Assembly: GCF_050529585.1 (NCBI RefSeq)
Contig: NZ_CP172882.1
Span: forward strand, 186,001-250,000
Direction: 5' to 3'
Length of the DNA: 64,000 bases
Origin: Enterococcus_D sp050529585
Lineage (GTDB): Bacteria > Bacillota > Bacilli > Lactobacillales > Enterococcaceae
Below the pieces are notes generated by a model that worked only from the letters and a program-made list of their open reading frames with translations, was not told the origin of the DNA and made no database searches. Below, piece after piece: positions 15,812-24,997 of this stretch. Every line of letters begins with the position of its first letter. Within the stretch, counting starts at the first letter, position 1. A program made the position numbers and the translations under genes.

Positions 15812-16930
15812 ATGAAAAAAGCAAAATTATTTAGTTTAGGGATTGTTGCAGTAGCTGGTTTAACATTACTAGGTGCTTGCGGCGGCGGGAACTCAGGTTC
15901 AACAGATTCAACTGGCGGCAGTGCAGCTGAAGGATCAACAGATGCAGCACATAGTGTAGCGATCGTTACGGATATCGGTGGTGTTGATGACCGCTCATTC
16001 AACCAATCAGCTTGGGAAGGATTGGAAGCATGGGGTGAAGAACATGGTATTGCCCGCGGTGTTGGCGGTTATGACTATGTCCAATCAAACGAAGCGTCTG
16101 AATATACAACAAATGTAAATGGTGCCGTTCAAAATGGTTTCAAAACAATTTTTGGTGTAGGTTACTTATTGAAAGATGCGATCTCAGCAGCAGCAGACCA
16201 AAACCCTGATACACAATTTGGGATCATTGATGATGTCATCGAAGGCAAAGACAACGTTGTCTCAGCAACATTTAAAGACAATGAAGCAGCGTACCTTGCT
16301 GGTTTTGCAGCAGCATATACAACAAAAACAAACAAAGTCGGTTTCATCGGTGGTGAAGAAGGCGTCGTGATCGACCGTTTTGAAGCTGGTTTCATTAAAG
16401 GTGTTCAAGATGCAGCTGAGATTTTAGGTAAAGATATCACAGTAGATCCTCAATACGCAGCATCATTCGGTGATCCTGCTAAAGGGAAAGCATTAGCAGC
16501 TTCAATGTACCAAGGCGGCGCGGATGTTATCTTCCATGCTTCAGGCGGTACTGGTGCAGGTGTCTTCCAAGAGGCCAAAGCAATCAACGAACAATTGAGC
16601 GATGCTGATCTTGAAGACAAAAAAGTATGGGTTATCGGTGTAGATAGCGATCAACAAGATGAAGGTGTCTTTACATCAGCTGATGGTACAGACGGCAACT
16701 TCACATTGGCTTCAACACTTAAAGGTGTAGGCGCAGCTGTACAAGATATCTCAACACGTGCTTTAGAAGATAACTTCCCTGGCGGCGAACATATTGTTTA
16801 TGGTTTGAAAGATGGCGGCGTGGACATTACTGAAGGTTTCCTTTCTGATGATGCCAAAGCAGCAATCGAAACAGCAAAACAAGATGTAATCGACGGTAAA
16901 GTAGAAGTTCCTGAAACACCAGAAGACTAA
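15812..16930 (+). CDS. bmpA: BMP-family nucleoside-binding lipoprotein
   Basis: 372 aa. Signal peptide with lipobox LLGAC, lipid-modified Cys23, followed by a Gly/Ser/Thr linker. The mature part is a PnrA/BmpA-type binding protein: VTDIGGVDDRSFNQSAWEG is the hallmark, with IGGEEGVVIDRFEAGF and GADVIFHASGGTGAG further on. Captures purine or pyrimidine nucleosides outside the cell for the NupABC transporter encoded next. An intercistronic hairpin follows the stop, which may raise its mRNA level over the membrane genes. Confidence 0.93.
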   Translation: MKKAKLFSLGIVAVAGLTLLGACGGGNSGSTDSTGGSAAEGSTDAAHSVAIVTDIGGVDDRSFNQSAWEGLEAWGEEHGIARGVGGYDYVQSNEASEYTTNVNGAVQNGFKTIFGVGYLLKDAISAAADQNPDTQFGIIDDVIEGKDNVVSATFKDNEAAYLAGFAAAYTTKTNKVGFIGGEEGVVIDRFEAGFIKGVQDAAEILGKDITVDPQYAASFGDPAKGKALAASMYQGGADVIFHASGGTGAGVFQEAKAINEQLSDADLEDKKVWVIGVDSDQQDEGVFTSADGTDGNFTLASTLKGVGAAVQDISTRALEDNFPGGEHIVYGLKDGGVDITEGFLSDDAKAAIETAKQDVIDGKVEVPETPED

Positions 16931-16948
16931 AAGCAGTCATTCTGTGGT

Positions 16949-16975
16949 GATCTTGCCCTATGATAGGGCAAGATC
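16949..16975 (+). other. Stable intercistronic hairpin after bmpA, no T run
   Basis: Perfect 12-bp stem GATCTTGCCCTA with 3-base loop and complement to 16975, followed by ATTCTATT rather than a T tract. Such hairpins behind a binding-protein gene usually protect the upstream mRNA and lower expression of the downstream ATPase and permeases. Confidence 0.7.
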
Positions 16976-17110
16976 ATTCTATTGATCATGATACTGTCTT
17001 GATGAAAGCTTCTGGTTTTCATGAGGATAGTAATATCCAAAGCAATAGCCATTATTCATAGGATACGCAATCGAAAGCGAAGCGAATTAGAAAGTAAGGA
17101 TGTGAGAAAT

Positions 17111-18679
17111 TTGGCTGAGGAAAAATATGTTGTAGAAATGCGTCATATCACCAAAGAGTTTGGAACATTCAAAGCCAATGACGATGTCAACTTGCAAGTA
17201 AAGCCAGGCGAGATCCATGCACTGCTTGGTGAAAATGGAGCGGGCAAGTCAACCTTGATGAATATGTTGTCAGGGTTATTGGAGCCAACATCTGGGGAAA
17301 TCTGGATGAACGGTCAAAAAGTAGCCGTAACCAGTCCGACTGCTGCGAATAAGTTAGGGATCGGCATGGTCCATCAGCATTTTATGTTGGTCGATGCCTT
17401 TACAGTCACTGAGAATATTATCTTAGGCAGCGAACCCAATCGTCTTGGATTCTTGGATCGTAAAAAAGCCCGCGCGGAGATCAAAAAAGTGTCTGAGCAG
17501 TATGGGCTGTCCGTTGATCCAGATGCTTACGTGAGAGATATCTCAGTCGGCATGGAACAACGGGTAGAAATCTTGAAAACATTGTATCGCGGTGCCGATG
17601 TGTTGATCTTTGATGAGCCGACAGCGGTATTGACGCCGCAAGAAATCGACGAGTTGATCACGATCATGCGTGGTTTAGTCCGAGAAGGGAAATCAATTAT
17701 TTTGATCACCCACAAATTAGATGAGATCAAGGCTGTCGCAGATCGATGCACCGTTATTCGGCGTGGACAATGTATTGGTACTGTCAATGTCAAAGATGTC
17801 AGTTCACAACAATTGGCTGATATGATGGTTGGTCGTTCCGTTTCCTTCAAAACACCGAAGAAAGCAGCAACGCCTAAAGAAGTCGTTTTATCTGTTGAAA
17901 ACTTGGTCGTTAAAGAAAACCGCGGATTGGAAGCTGTCAAGAACTTGAGTTTAGAGGTTCGTGCCGGAGAGGTATTGGGCATCGCCGGTATCGATGGCAA
18001 TGGACAATCAGAATTGCTGCAAGCCATTACTGGTTTGAGAAAAGTCGAAAGTGGTAAAGTGTTGTTGAATGGTGATGATATCACCAACTTCAAACCACGG
18101 AAAGTAACCGAAGCTGGTGTCGGTCATGTACCAGAAGATCGCCATAAGTTTGGGTTAGTATTAGATATGATGCTCTCTGAGAATATCGCCTTACAAACGT
18201 ATTACAAAAAACCATTAAGCAATTATGGGGTCTTAGATTATGGTGAAATCAATGAGTTCGCACGGGACCTGATCAAAGAGTTCGATGTTCGGACGGTCAA
18301 TGAAATCGTTCCGGCAAAGGCGCTCTCTGGCGGGAACCAACAAAAAGCCATCATTGCGAGAGAAATCAGCCGTGATCCTGACTTATTGATCGTGGCCAAT
18401 CCAACCCGTGGATTAGATGTGGGTGCTATTGAGTTTATTCATAAACGTTTGATTGAACAACGAGATAAATTGAAAGCTGTCTTACTGGTCAGCTTTGAGC
18501 TAGATGAGATTTTGAATGTATCAGATCGCATCGCTGTAATCCATGCTGGTGAAATCGTCGGTGTTGTTGATCCGAAAGAAACATCAGAAAAAGAGTTGGG
18601 CTTGTTGATGGCTGGCTATTCTTTAGAAGAAGCCAGACGCGAGTTGCAAATGGAGGAAGTAGGTGGTTCTGTTGAATAA
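17111..18679 (+). CDS. nupA: Nucleoside ABC transporter, ATP-binding protein (two ATPase domains)
   Basis: 522 aa if started at TTG 17111, about 10 bases after AAGGA; GTG 17102 is too close to that site, and longer starts lack one. Tandem ABC domains as in RbsA: domain 1 has GENGAGKST and LIFDEPTAVLTP; domain 2 has the atypical loop GIDGNGQSEL, LSGGNQQKAIIAREI and LLIVANPTRGLDVGA. Energises nucleoside uptake with NupB and NupC, probably on the inner face of the membrane. The exact start remains a little uncertain. Confidence 0.93.
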   Translation: MAEEKYVVEMRHITKEFGTFKANDDVNLQVKPGEIHALLGENGAGKSTLMNMLSGLLEPTSGEIWMNGQKVAVTSPTAANKLGIGMVHQHFMLVDAFTVTENIILGSEPNRLGFLDRKKARAEIKKVSEQYGLSVDPDAYVRDISVGMEQRVEILKTLYRGADVLIFDEPTAVLTPQEIDELITIMRGLVREGKSIILITHKLDEIKAVADRCTVIRRGQCIGTVNVKDVSSQQLADMMVGRSVSFKTPKKAATPKEVVLSVENLVVKENRGLEAVKNLSLEVRAGEVLGIAGIDGNGQSELLQAITGLRKVESGKVLLNGDDITNFKPRKVTEAGVGHVPEDRHKFGLVLDMMLSENIALQTYYKKPLSNYGVLDYGEINEFARDLIKEFDVRTVNEIVPAKALSGGNQQKAIIAREISRDPDLLIVANPTRGLDVGAIEFIHKRLIEQRDKLKAVLLVSFELDEILNVSDRIAVIHAGEIVGVVDPKETSEKELGLLMAGYSLEEARRELQMEEVGGSVE

Positions 18680-19823
18680 TCGCAAAACACAATTACGCAA
18701 TATCCTTGTACCGATCATTGCCGTGTTGTTAGGTTTCATTATAGGCGGCATCATTATGGCAGCCTTTGGGTACAGCCCGATCCTAGGTTATCAACAAATG
18801 TTCAAGACCGTGTTTGTCAATGCGCAAACAGGTGGGATCAATGCCCGCAATATTGGTGAGATTTTTGTTACAGCGGCCCCGTTGATTTTTACGGCACTAG
18901 GATTTGCAGTGGCGAATTCAGCCGGTTTCTTCAATATCGGGCTTTCTGGCCAAGCGTTGGCTGGTTGGGTCGCAAGTATATGGGTTGCTTTGGCAATGCC
19001 TGATGCACCTAGATTGGTTGTCTTGCCGCTGGCAATTATTGTCGGTGCGCTATGCGGTGCAGTTGCTGCTGCTATTCCTGGTTTTCTAAGAGCATTCTTT
19101 GGAACCAGTGAGGTGATCGTGACGATCATGATGAACTATATTTTATTATATACCGGGAATCATTTGGTCAACAATGTGATGAATGAATCAATGATCACGA
19201 CCAAAGGGGTCACCAAAATGGTTGGGGACAATGCATCATTGCAAACGCCATTCTTGGCAAACTTGACCAACAATTCTCGCTTGAACTTAGGTATTTTCTT
19301 GGCGTTGATTTTCTTAGTATTGATTTGGTTCTTAATGAAAAAAACCACATTAGGTTATGAGATTCGGGCGGTCGGATTGAACCCGAGTGCGTCAGAATAT
19401 GCTGGGATGAGCAGTAAACGTACGATCATCATTTCTATGATCATTTCTGGTACATTGGCTGGACTTGGCGGGGTCGTTCAAGGTTTAGGTACATTCGAGA
19501 ACTTCTTTGTTCAAGGGTCATCCTTGAGTATCGGATTTGACGGAATGGCGGTATCGCTGCTTGGTAGCGGCTCTTCTGTCGGTATTCTTTTGTCGGCACT
19601 CTTGTTCAGTATATTGAAACTTGGCGGACAAGGGATGCAATTTGCAGGTATTCCATCTGAATTGGTTGATGTCAACATCGCGATCATTATTTTCTTCGTT
19701 GCTATTAGCTTCGTGATTCGTTTTGTATTGGCGAAAGTATTTGATGGCAAAAAAGAAGTAGCTATCGTCCAAGACATAGAAGCCAAACCAAATAATCAAG
19801 ATCAGGAAGGAGGAACCATCTAA
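18663..19823 (+). CDS. nupB: Nucleoside ABC transporter permease 1
   Basis: 386 aa, GTG start overlapping nupA by 17 bases, which implies translational coupling; a TTG at 18672 is an alternative. Branched-chain-amino-acid/ribose-type permease with 8-10 membrane helices; NSAGFFNIGLSGQALAG and FGTSEVIVTIMMNYI are the typical EAA-like and membrane motifs of nucleoside (YufP-like) permeases. Hydrophilic C-terminal tail of about 25 residues. Confidence 0.92.
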   Translation: MVLLNNRKTQLRNILVPIIAVLLGFIIGGIIMAAFGYSPILGYQQMFKTVFVNAQTGGINARNIGEIFVTAAPLIFTALGFAVANSAGFFNIGLSGQALAGWVASIWVALAMPDAPRLVVLPLAIIVGALCGAVAAAIPGFLRAFFGTSEVIVTIMMNYILLYTGNHLVNNVMNESMITTKGVTKMVGDNASLQTPFLANLTNNSRLNLGIFLALIFLVLIWFLMKKTTLGYEIRAVGLNPSASEYAGMSSKRTIIISMIISGTLAGLGGVVQGLGTFENFFVQGSSLSIGFDGMAVSLLGSGSSVGILLSALLFSILKLGGQGMQFAGIPSELVDVNIAIIIFFVAISFVIRFVLAKVFDGKKEVAIVQDIEAKPNNQDQEGGTI

Positions 19824-20776
19824 TGAATATTAGTTTAATTTCTTCCATCGTTACACAAACGTTGATTTATGCTTCTCCATTGATACTGACCGCACTAGGC
19901 GGCGTCTTCTCTGAAAGAAGCGGGATCGTTAACGTAGGGCTTGAAGGAATCATGGTGATGGGTGCCTTCAGTTCGATCGTTTTCAATATTGAATTTGCAA
20001 CACAATTTGGTGCATGGACACCATGGCTCGGGATGCTCGTTGGTGGCCTAGTAGGGATGGTCTTTTCACTACTTCATGCAGTGGCAACGATCAATTTCCG
20101 CGCGGATCATATTATCAGTGGTACGGTGATGAATTTGATGGCGCCAGCCTTGGCGGTCTTCTTGGTAAAAGCCATTTATAATAAAGGCCAAACAGACAAT
20201 ATCCAACGAACATTAGGGTATTTCAACTTTCCGGTATTGAAAGACATTCCAATCATCGGGCCGATTTTCTTTAATCAAACCTTCTTGCCAGCATATTTTG
20301 CGATTTTGATCTCAATTATTGCGTGGTTCGTGATTTTCAAAACACGCTTCGGGTTGCGGTTGCGTTCAGTCGGAGAACATCCACAAGCCGCTGATACATT
20401 AGGCATCAACGTGTATGCCATGCGTTACTCGGGTGTGTTGATCTCAGGTTTCCTTGGTGGTATGGGTGGCGCATTGTTTGCACAATCGATTGCTGGACGT
20501 TTTGCGGTGACTACGATCGCCGGTCAAGGATTTATTTCGATGGCGGCAATGATCTTTGGAAAATGGAATCCGCTTGGTGCGATGGGGGCGGCGATCTTCT
20601 TTGGTTTCGCTCAAAACATCAGTATCGTAGGTGGCCAACTACCATTGATTTCTTCGATCCCAGCTGTTTATCTGCAAGCAGCACCATATGCATTGACGAT
20701 CATTGTCTTGGTTCTTTTCCTTGGAAAAGCCGCTGGTCCGAAAGCAAATGGGAAGAATTACATTAAATCTAAATAA
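19823..20776 (+). CDS. nupC: Nucleoside ABC transporter permease 2
   Basis: 317 aa, starting one base inside the nupB stop (TAATG). YufQ-type permease: ALGGVFSERSGIVNVGLEGIMVMGAF, RADHIISGTVMNLMAPAL and SVGEHPQAADTLGINV are diagnostic. Forms the membrane channel with NupB. Last gene before a terminator-like hairpin at 20788-20837. Confidence 0.93.
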   Translation: MNISLISSIVTQTLIYASPLILTALGGVFSERSGIVNVGLEGIMVMGAFSSIVFNIEFATQFGAWTPWLGMLVGGLVGMVFSLLHAVATINFRADHIISGTVMNLMAPALAVFLVKAIYNKGQTDNIQRTLGYFNFPVLKDIPIIGPIFFNQTFLPAYFAILISIIAWFVIFKTRFGLRLRSVGEHPQAADTLGINVYAMRYSGVLISGFLGGMGGALFAQSIAGRFAVTTIAGQGFISMAAMIFGKWNPLGAMGAAIFFGFAQNISIVGGQLPLISSIPAVYLQAAPYALTIIVLVLFLGKAAGPKANGKNYIKSK

Positions 20777-20787
20777 TTTTCAGTATG

Positions 20788-20837
20788 AAAGGGTGGGGCT
20801 ATGGGACATGAATGTGTTGCTGTGTCCTGCCCTTTTT
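20788..20837 (+). terminator. Terminator between nupC and deoB
   Basis: AAAGGG(T)GGGG...GGGACA pairs with TGTCC...CCCTTT through a long imperfect stem and is followed by TTTTT. It would separate the pdp-nupC unit from deoB, though some read-through is likely as both serve one pathway. Confidence 0.55.
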
Positions 20838-20943
20838 CTATCGTTTTTTGAAATCGGCATCTTGAATAAACAAGCAGTTCAGCATTTTTTGCTTGAATTT
20901 AGTATGATAGTAATGAAAACAAAAAAGAAAGTAGGGAATAGTT

Positions 20944-22110
20944 ATGTTTAAACGGATACACTTGATCGTCATGGACTCAGTCGGAATCGGTGAAGCACCT
21001 GATGCCGCAGATTTTGGTGATGTGGGTTCAGATACATTAGGACATATTGCCAAAGAAGCTGGGTTGACGATTCCCCATTTAGAACAACTTGGTTTAGGCA
21101 CAATCAGACCGCTAGAAGGGGTAAAAAATATTTCGGACCATCAAGGATATGCCACTAAACTAGAAGAAATCTCTGTTGGAAAAGATACCATGACTGGTCA
21201 CTGGGAAATCATGGGCTTGAATATCCAAAAACCATTCCGCGTATTTCCAGAAGGTTTTCCGGATGAATTGTTGAAACAAATCGAAGATTTTTCGGGCCGC
21301 AAAGTAGTCTGCAACTTGCCTTATTCAGGCACAGCCGTCATCGATGATTTTGGTGAACATCAAATGAAAACAGGCGACTTGATCGTGTATACTTCAGCAG
21401 ACCCAGTACTGCAAATTGCTGCCCACGAAGAGATCATTCCATTAGAAGAACTGTATCGAATTTGCCAGTATGTTCGTGATATTACCAAAGATGAACCTTA
21501 CATGATTGGTCGGATCATTGCCCGTCCTTATGTAGGCGAACCAGGCAACTTCACACGGACCAGCAATCGTCACGATTATGCCCTTGATCCATTTGGTCAA
21601 ACCGTTTTAGATTCACTGAAAGATGCGGGTAAAGATGTGATCGCTGTCGGTAAAATCAACGATATTTTCAATGGACAAGGCATCACTGATTCGGTACGGA
21701 CAAAGAGCAACATGGATGGTGTCGATCAATTATTGCATGTGATGAAACAAGATTTTACCGGATTGAGCTTTACCAACCTTGTTGATTTTGATGCGTTGTA
21801 CGGCCATCGACGTGATGTTGTGGGCTATGCGCATGCCATCGAAGATTTTGATTTGCGGATCCCAGAAATTTTAGATGCCATGGGAGAAGATGACTTGCTC
21901 TTGATTACAGCGGACCACGGAAATGATCCAACCTTCCCAGGAACGGATCATACCAGAGAATACGTTCCTTTATTGGCGTACAGCAAACAATTCAAAGGTC
22001 AAGGGGCGCTGCCTCAAGGCCATTATGCAGATATTTCTGCAACGATCGCTGAAAACTTTGGCGTAGCTGCAACAGAAAATGGCAAAAGCTTTTTAAATCA
22101 TTTAAATTAG
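20944..22110 (+). CDS. deoB: Phosphopentomutase
   Basis: 388 aa. Interconverts (deoxy)ribose-1-phosphate and -5-phosphate. Alkaline-phosphatase-like metalloenzyme: MDSVGIGEAPDA with the metal Asp at the N terminus, GKDTMTGHWE with the phosphorylated Thr, DFDALYGHRRD, and ITADHGNDPTFPGTDHTREY near the C terminus for the two Mn ions. It links Pdp and the purine phosphorylases to DeoC and the pentose phosphate pathway. Eleven bases from punA. A CAAGCA-N13-TGCTTG dyad lies at 20871-20895 upstream. Confidence 0.97.
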   Translation: MFKRIHLIVMDSVGIGEAPDAADFGDVGSDTLGHIAKEAGLTIPHLEQLGLGTIRPLEGVKNISDHQGYATKLEEISVGKDTMTGHWEIMGLNIQKPFRVFPEGFPDELLKQIEDFSGRKVVCNLPYSGTAVIDDFGEHQMKTGDLIVYTSADPVLQIAAHEEIIPLEELYRICQYVRDITKDEPYMIGRIIARPYVGEPGNFTRTSNRHDYALDPFGQTVLDSLKDAGKDVIAVGKINDIFNGQGITDSVRTKSNMDGVDQLLHVMKQDFTGLSFTNLVDFDALYGHRRDVVGYAHAIEDFDLRIPEILDAMGEDDLLLITADHGNDPTFPGTDHTREYVPLLAYSKQFKGQGALPQGHYADISATIAENFGVAATENGKSFLNHLN

Positions 22111-22120
22111 AGGTGAAGAG

Positions 22121-22939
22121 ATGACAACATTGCAAGAGAAATTACAGGCAACAACAGCATTTATCAAAGAAAGTGGTGTCGGTGAGGTTGAATTTGGTTT
22201 GATTTTAGGCTCAGGCCTAGGTGAGTTAGCCGATGAGATCGACAATCCAATCATCTTGCCCTACAACGATATTCCGCATTTCCCAGTGTCGACAGTCGTT
22301 GGTCATGCTGGACAGTTGGTGTATGGTACATTGGCAGGTAAAAAAGTTTTGGCGATGCAAGGCCGGTTCCATTATTACGAAGGACATTCTATGCAGACTG
22401 TCACTTATCCAGTTCGTGTGATGGCTGCCTTGAAGGCACATTCTCTAGTGGTGACCAATGCGTGCGGCGGAGTCAATGAATCTTTCCAACCAGGCGATTT
22501 GATGTTGATCACCGACCAAATCAACTTTATGGGGGCCAACCCGCTGGTTGGGACAAATGATGAAGCTATGGGACCGCGTTTCCCAGATATGAGTCAAGCG
22601 TATCATATCGATTACCGCAACGCAGCCAAAGAAGTTGGGGCGGCGAAAGGGCTGCACTTAAAAGAGGGCGTCTATATGGGCTTTTCTGGTCCAACCTATG
22701 AAACACCAGCGGAGATTCGATTTGCTCGTACGATCGGTGCAGATGCTGTTGGGATGTCGACAGTTCCGGAAGTGATCGTGGCTGTTCATAGTGGCTTGAA
22801 GGTGTTAGGTGTTTCTTGCATCACAAACCTTGCAGCTGGCATGCAAGCAAGCTTGAATCATGAAGAGGTTGTTGAAACGACTGAACGAGTGAAGGCAGAA
22901 TTTAAAGCGTTGATCAAAGAAACGCTAGCTGTTTTATAA
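22121..22939 (+). CDS. punA: Purine-nucleoside phosphorylase, trimeric type (PunA)
   Basis: 272 aa, class I trimeric PNP. GLILGSGLGELADEI binds phosphate; GRFHYYEGHSMQ, VTNACGGVN and GFSGPTYETPAEIR with GMSTVPEV are the family blocks. Prefers inosine, guanosine and deoxy forms. It works beside the hexameric DeoD encoded next, so the organism keeps two unrelated-in-quaternary-structure PNPs in a row. Start preceded by GAGGTGAAGAG. Confidence 0.96.
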   Translation: MTTLQEKLQATTAFIKESGVGEVEFGLILGSGLGELADEIDNPIILPYNDIPHFPVSTVVGHAGQLVYGTLAGKKVLAMQGRFHYYEGHSMQTVTYPVRVMAALKAHSLVVTNACGGVNESFQPGDLMLITDQINFMGANPLVGTNDEAMGPRFPDMSQAYHIDYRNAAKEVGAAKGLHLKEGVYMGFSGPTYETPAEIRFARTIGADAVGMSTVPEVIVAVHSGLKVLGVSCITNLAAGMQASLNHEEVVETTERVKAEFKALIKETLAVL

Positions 22940-22960
22940 AGAGGTAAGGGAGAGAAAAGA

Positions 22961-23665
22961 ATGAGTGTTCATATCGAAGCCAAAGCTGGTGAAATTGCGG
23001 ATAAGATTTTATTGCCAGGCGACCCCCTGCGGGCCAAATACATTGCAGAAACATTTTTAGAAGATCCAATTTGTTATAACAATGTTCGAGGAATGTTAGG
23101 CTACACTGGTGTGTACAAAGGCGAACGTGTTTCTGTACAAGGGACAGGGATGGGGATGCCATCAGCCACGATTTATGCCCATGAATTGATCAATTCTTAT
23201 GGTGTGAAAAAATTGATTCGTGTCGGTACTTGCGGCGCAATCTCAAAAGATGTCCATGTGCGGGATTTAGTGATTGCCCAAGCAGCAGCAACAAGTTCAT
23301 CAATGGTAGCTAAAAACTTCCAAAGTTTTCATTTTCCACCAATTGCTGACTTTGATTTACTACGTAAAGCCTATGAAACAGCTACAGCTTCTGGCTTTAC
23401 TACCCATGTGGGGAATATTTTGTCTGAAGATACATTTTATAAGGATGATATGACTGAAACACTGCAACTAGCAGAACTAGGTGTAATGGGTGTTGAGATG
23501 GAAGCTGCTGCTTTGTATTACTTAGGCGCGAAGTTCCATGTTCAAACCCTAGCGATCTGTACTGTTAGTGATCATATTATTACAGGTGAAGAAACAACGG
23601 CAGAAGAGCGGCAAACCACATTTAATGACATGATCAAAGTTGGATTGGAAACAGCCATTGCTTAG
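22961..23665 (+). CDS. deoD: Purine-nucleoside phosphorylase, hexameric type (DeoD)
   Basis: 234 aa, hexameric PNP. KILLPGDPLRAKYIAE binds phosphate, VGTCGAISKDV and VMGVEMEAAALY bind nucleoside, and TVSDHI carries the catalytic Asp. Also takes adenosine, extending the range of PunA. Last gene of the nucleoside block; terminator 16 bases later. Confidence 0.96.
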   Translation: MSVHIEAKAGEIADKILLPGDPLRAKYIAETFLEDPICYNNVRGMLGYTGVYKGERVSVQGTGMGMPSATIYAHELINSYGVKKLIRVGTCGAISKDVHVRDLVIAQAAATSSSMVAKNFQSFHFPPIADFDLLRKAYETATASGFTTHVGNILSEDTFYKDDMTETLQLAELGVMGVEMEAAALYYLGAKFHVQTLAICTVSDHIITGEETTAEERQTTFNDMIKVGLETAIA

Positions 23666-23680
23666 ATGATCAATCAAAAG

Positions 23681-23707
23681 AACTTGCCTATTGAGGCAGG
23701 TTTTTTT
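23681..23707 (+). terminator. Terminator of deoB-punA-deoD
   Basis: AACTTGCCT (23681-23689) pairs with AGGCAGGTT across ATTG, followed by seven T in all. Confidence 0.85.
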
Positions 23708-23778
23708 GATTTGTGGAAGTTGCACTTTTACCAAAAAGTGGTTTAATGAAAGAAGAATGAAATGAAGGAGAGGATAAG

Positions 23779-24966
23779 ATGAACAATTTTACGTTTCATG
23801 TGAGTACGGATATTCGCTTTGGTAAAGATCGATTAAACGAATTGCCAGCAGTTTTAAATACCTTTGGGAAAAATGTCTTATTGGTCTATGGCGGCGGAAG
23901 TATCAAAAAGAATGGGCTATATGCTGAGATTATGCAGCAATTAACAGAAAACCAGAACCAAGTGACTGAATTATCTGGTGTTGATCCGAACCCGCGGATC
24001 GATACTGTACGTGAAGGGGCGAAGCTCTGCCGGGATAAGCATATCGATGTGATTTTGGCTGTTGGTGGCGGCTCGGTTATTGACTGCAGTAAAGTGATCT
24101 CTGGCGCAGCCCACAGCGACCAAGAACCGTGGGAGCTTGTCTTAAGCCGCAGTTATCAAGGCAGCACGATTCCTTTGGTCACGATTTTAACATTGGCGGC
24201 TACGGGAAGTGAAATGAACCGTGGTGCGGTGATTTCTAATTTGGAAACCAAGCAAAAATTAGGCGTCCATGGACCAAACTTTTTGCCGAAAGTCTCTTTC
24301 TTGGATCCAACGACAACTTTCAGCGTGAGTCGGTATCAAACAGCTGCAGGTTCAGCTGATATCTTGAGCCACTTGATTGAAAATTATTTCAGCACGACAG
24401 CACAAACGGATGTTCAAGATGGGGTATCAGAAGGATTGATGAAAGCTGTCATCAAGAATTTACCGATTGCGTTAGAAACACCAGATGACTATGATGCACG
24501 GGCAAATTTGATGTGGGCAAGTACCTTGGCGTTAAATGGACTGACTGGTAGTGGAAAAGGCGGTGCGTGGTCTTGTCATCCAATGGAGCATGAATTGAGT
24601 GCATTCTATGATATTACCCACGGCATTGGCTTGGCGATCTTGACTCCTCGTTGGATGCTGCATGTCTTGAATGAAGAAACAGCACCCAAGTTGGCACGTT
24701 TTGCACGGGAAGTCTTTGGGGTCCAAGAGTCAGTGTCAGACATTGCAGCACGTATGGGTATTCAAAAACTCTATGACTTCTTTGAATCTTGCGGGATTCC
24801 GATGACTTTACCAGAAGTCGGGATCAAAGACGATCAGCATTTCGAGGAAATGGCGCAACAAGCTGTGGCATTTAGTTCAATCAGTAAAAGTGCCTATGTA
24901 CCATTACGTGTCGATGATATAGTCGCTATTTACCAAGATGCATTAACACCTTCTAGCTATCTATAA
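23779..24966 (+). CDS. Iron-containing alcohol dehydrogenase (YqhD/BDH type)
   Basis: 395 aa, full length. NAD(P)-binding region GGGSVIDCSKVISG; iron ligands in AAGSADILSHLIENYF (Asp and His), HPMEHELSAFYDITHGIGLAIL (two His). Reduces aldehydes to alcohols with NAD(P)H; close to butanol dehydrogenase YqhD-like enzymes. AAGGAGAGG precedes the ATG. Single gene between two terminators. The acetaldehyde made by DeoC is a conceivable substrate, but this is speculation from position. Confidence 0.92.
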   Translation: MNNFTFHVSTDIRFGKDRLNELPAVLNTFGKNVLLVYGGGSIKKNGLYAEIMQQLTENQNQVTELSGVDPNPRIDTVREGAKLCRDKHIDVILAVGGGSVIDCSKVISGAAHSDQEPWELVLSRSYQGSTIPLVTILTLAATGSEMNRGAVISNLETKQKLGVHGPNFLPKVSFLDPTTTFSVSRYQTAAGSADILSHLIENYFSTTAQTDVQDGVSEGLMKAVIKNLPIALETPDDYDARANLMWASTLALNGLTGSGKGGAWSCHPMEHELSAFYDITHGIGLAILTPRWMLHVLNEETAPKLARFAREVFGVQESVSDIAARMGIQKLYDFFESCGIPMTLPEVGIKDDQHFEEMAQQAVAFSSISKSAYVPLRVDDIVAIYQDALTPSSYL

Positions 24967-24997
24967 AAAAAGCCATTCCTTAAGGAGTGGCTTTTTT
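24966..24997. terminator. Bidirectional terminator between two convergent genes
   Basis: AAAAAAGCCATTCC (24966-24979) pairs with GGAGTGGCTTTTTT (24984-24997), one G-U pair, TTAA loop. T runs on both strands serve the dehydrogenase and the convergent SGNH hydrolase. Confidence 0.9.
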
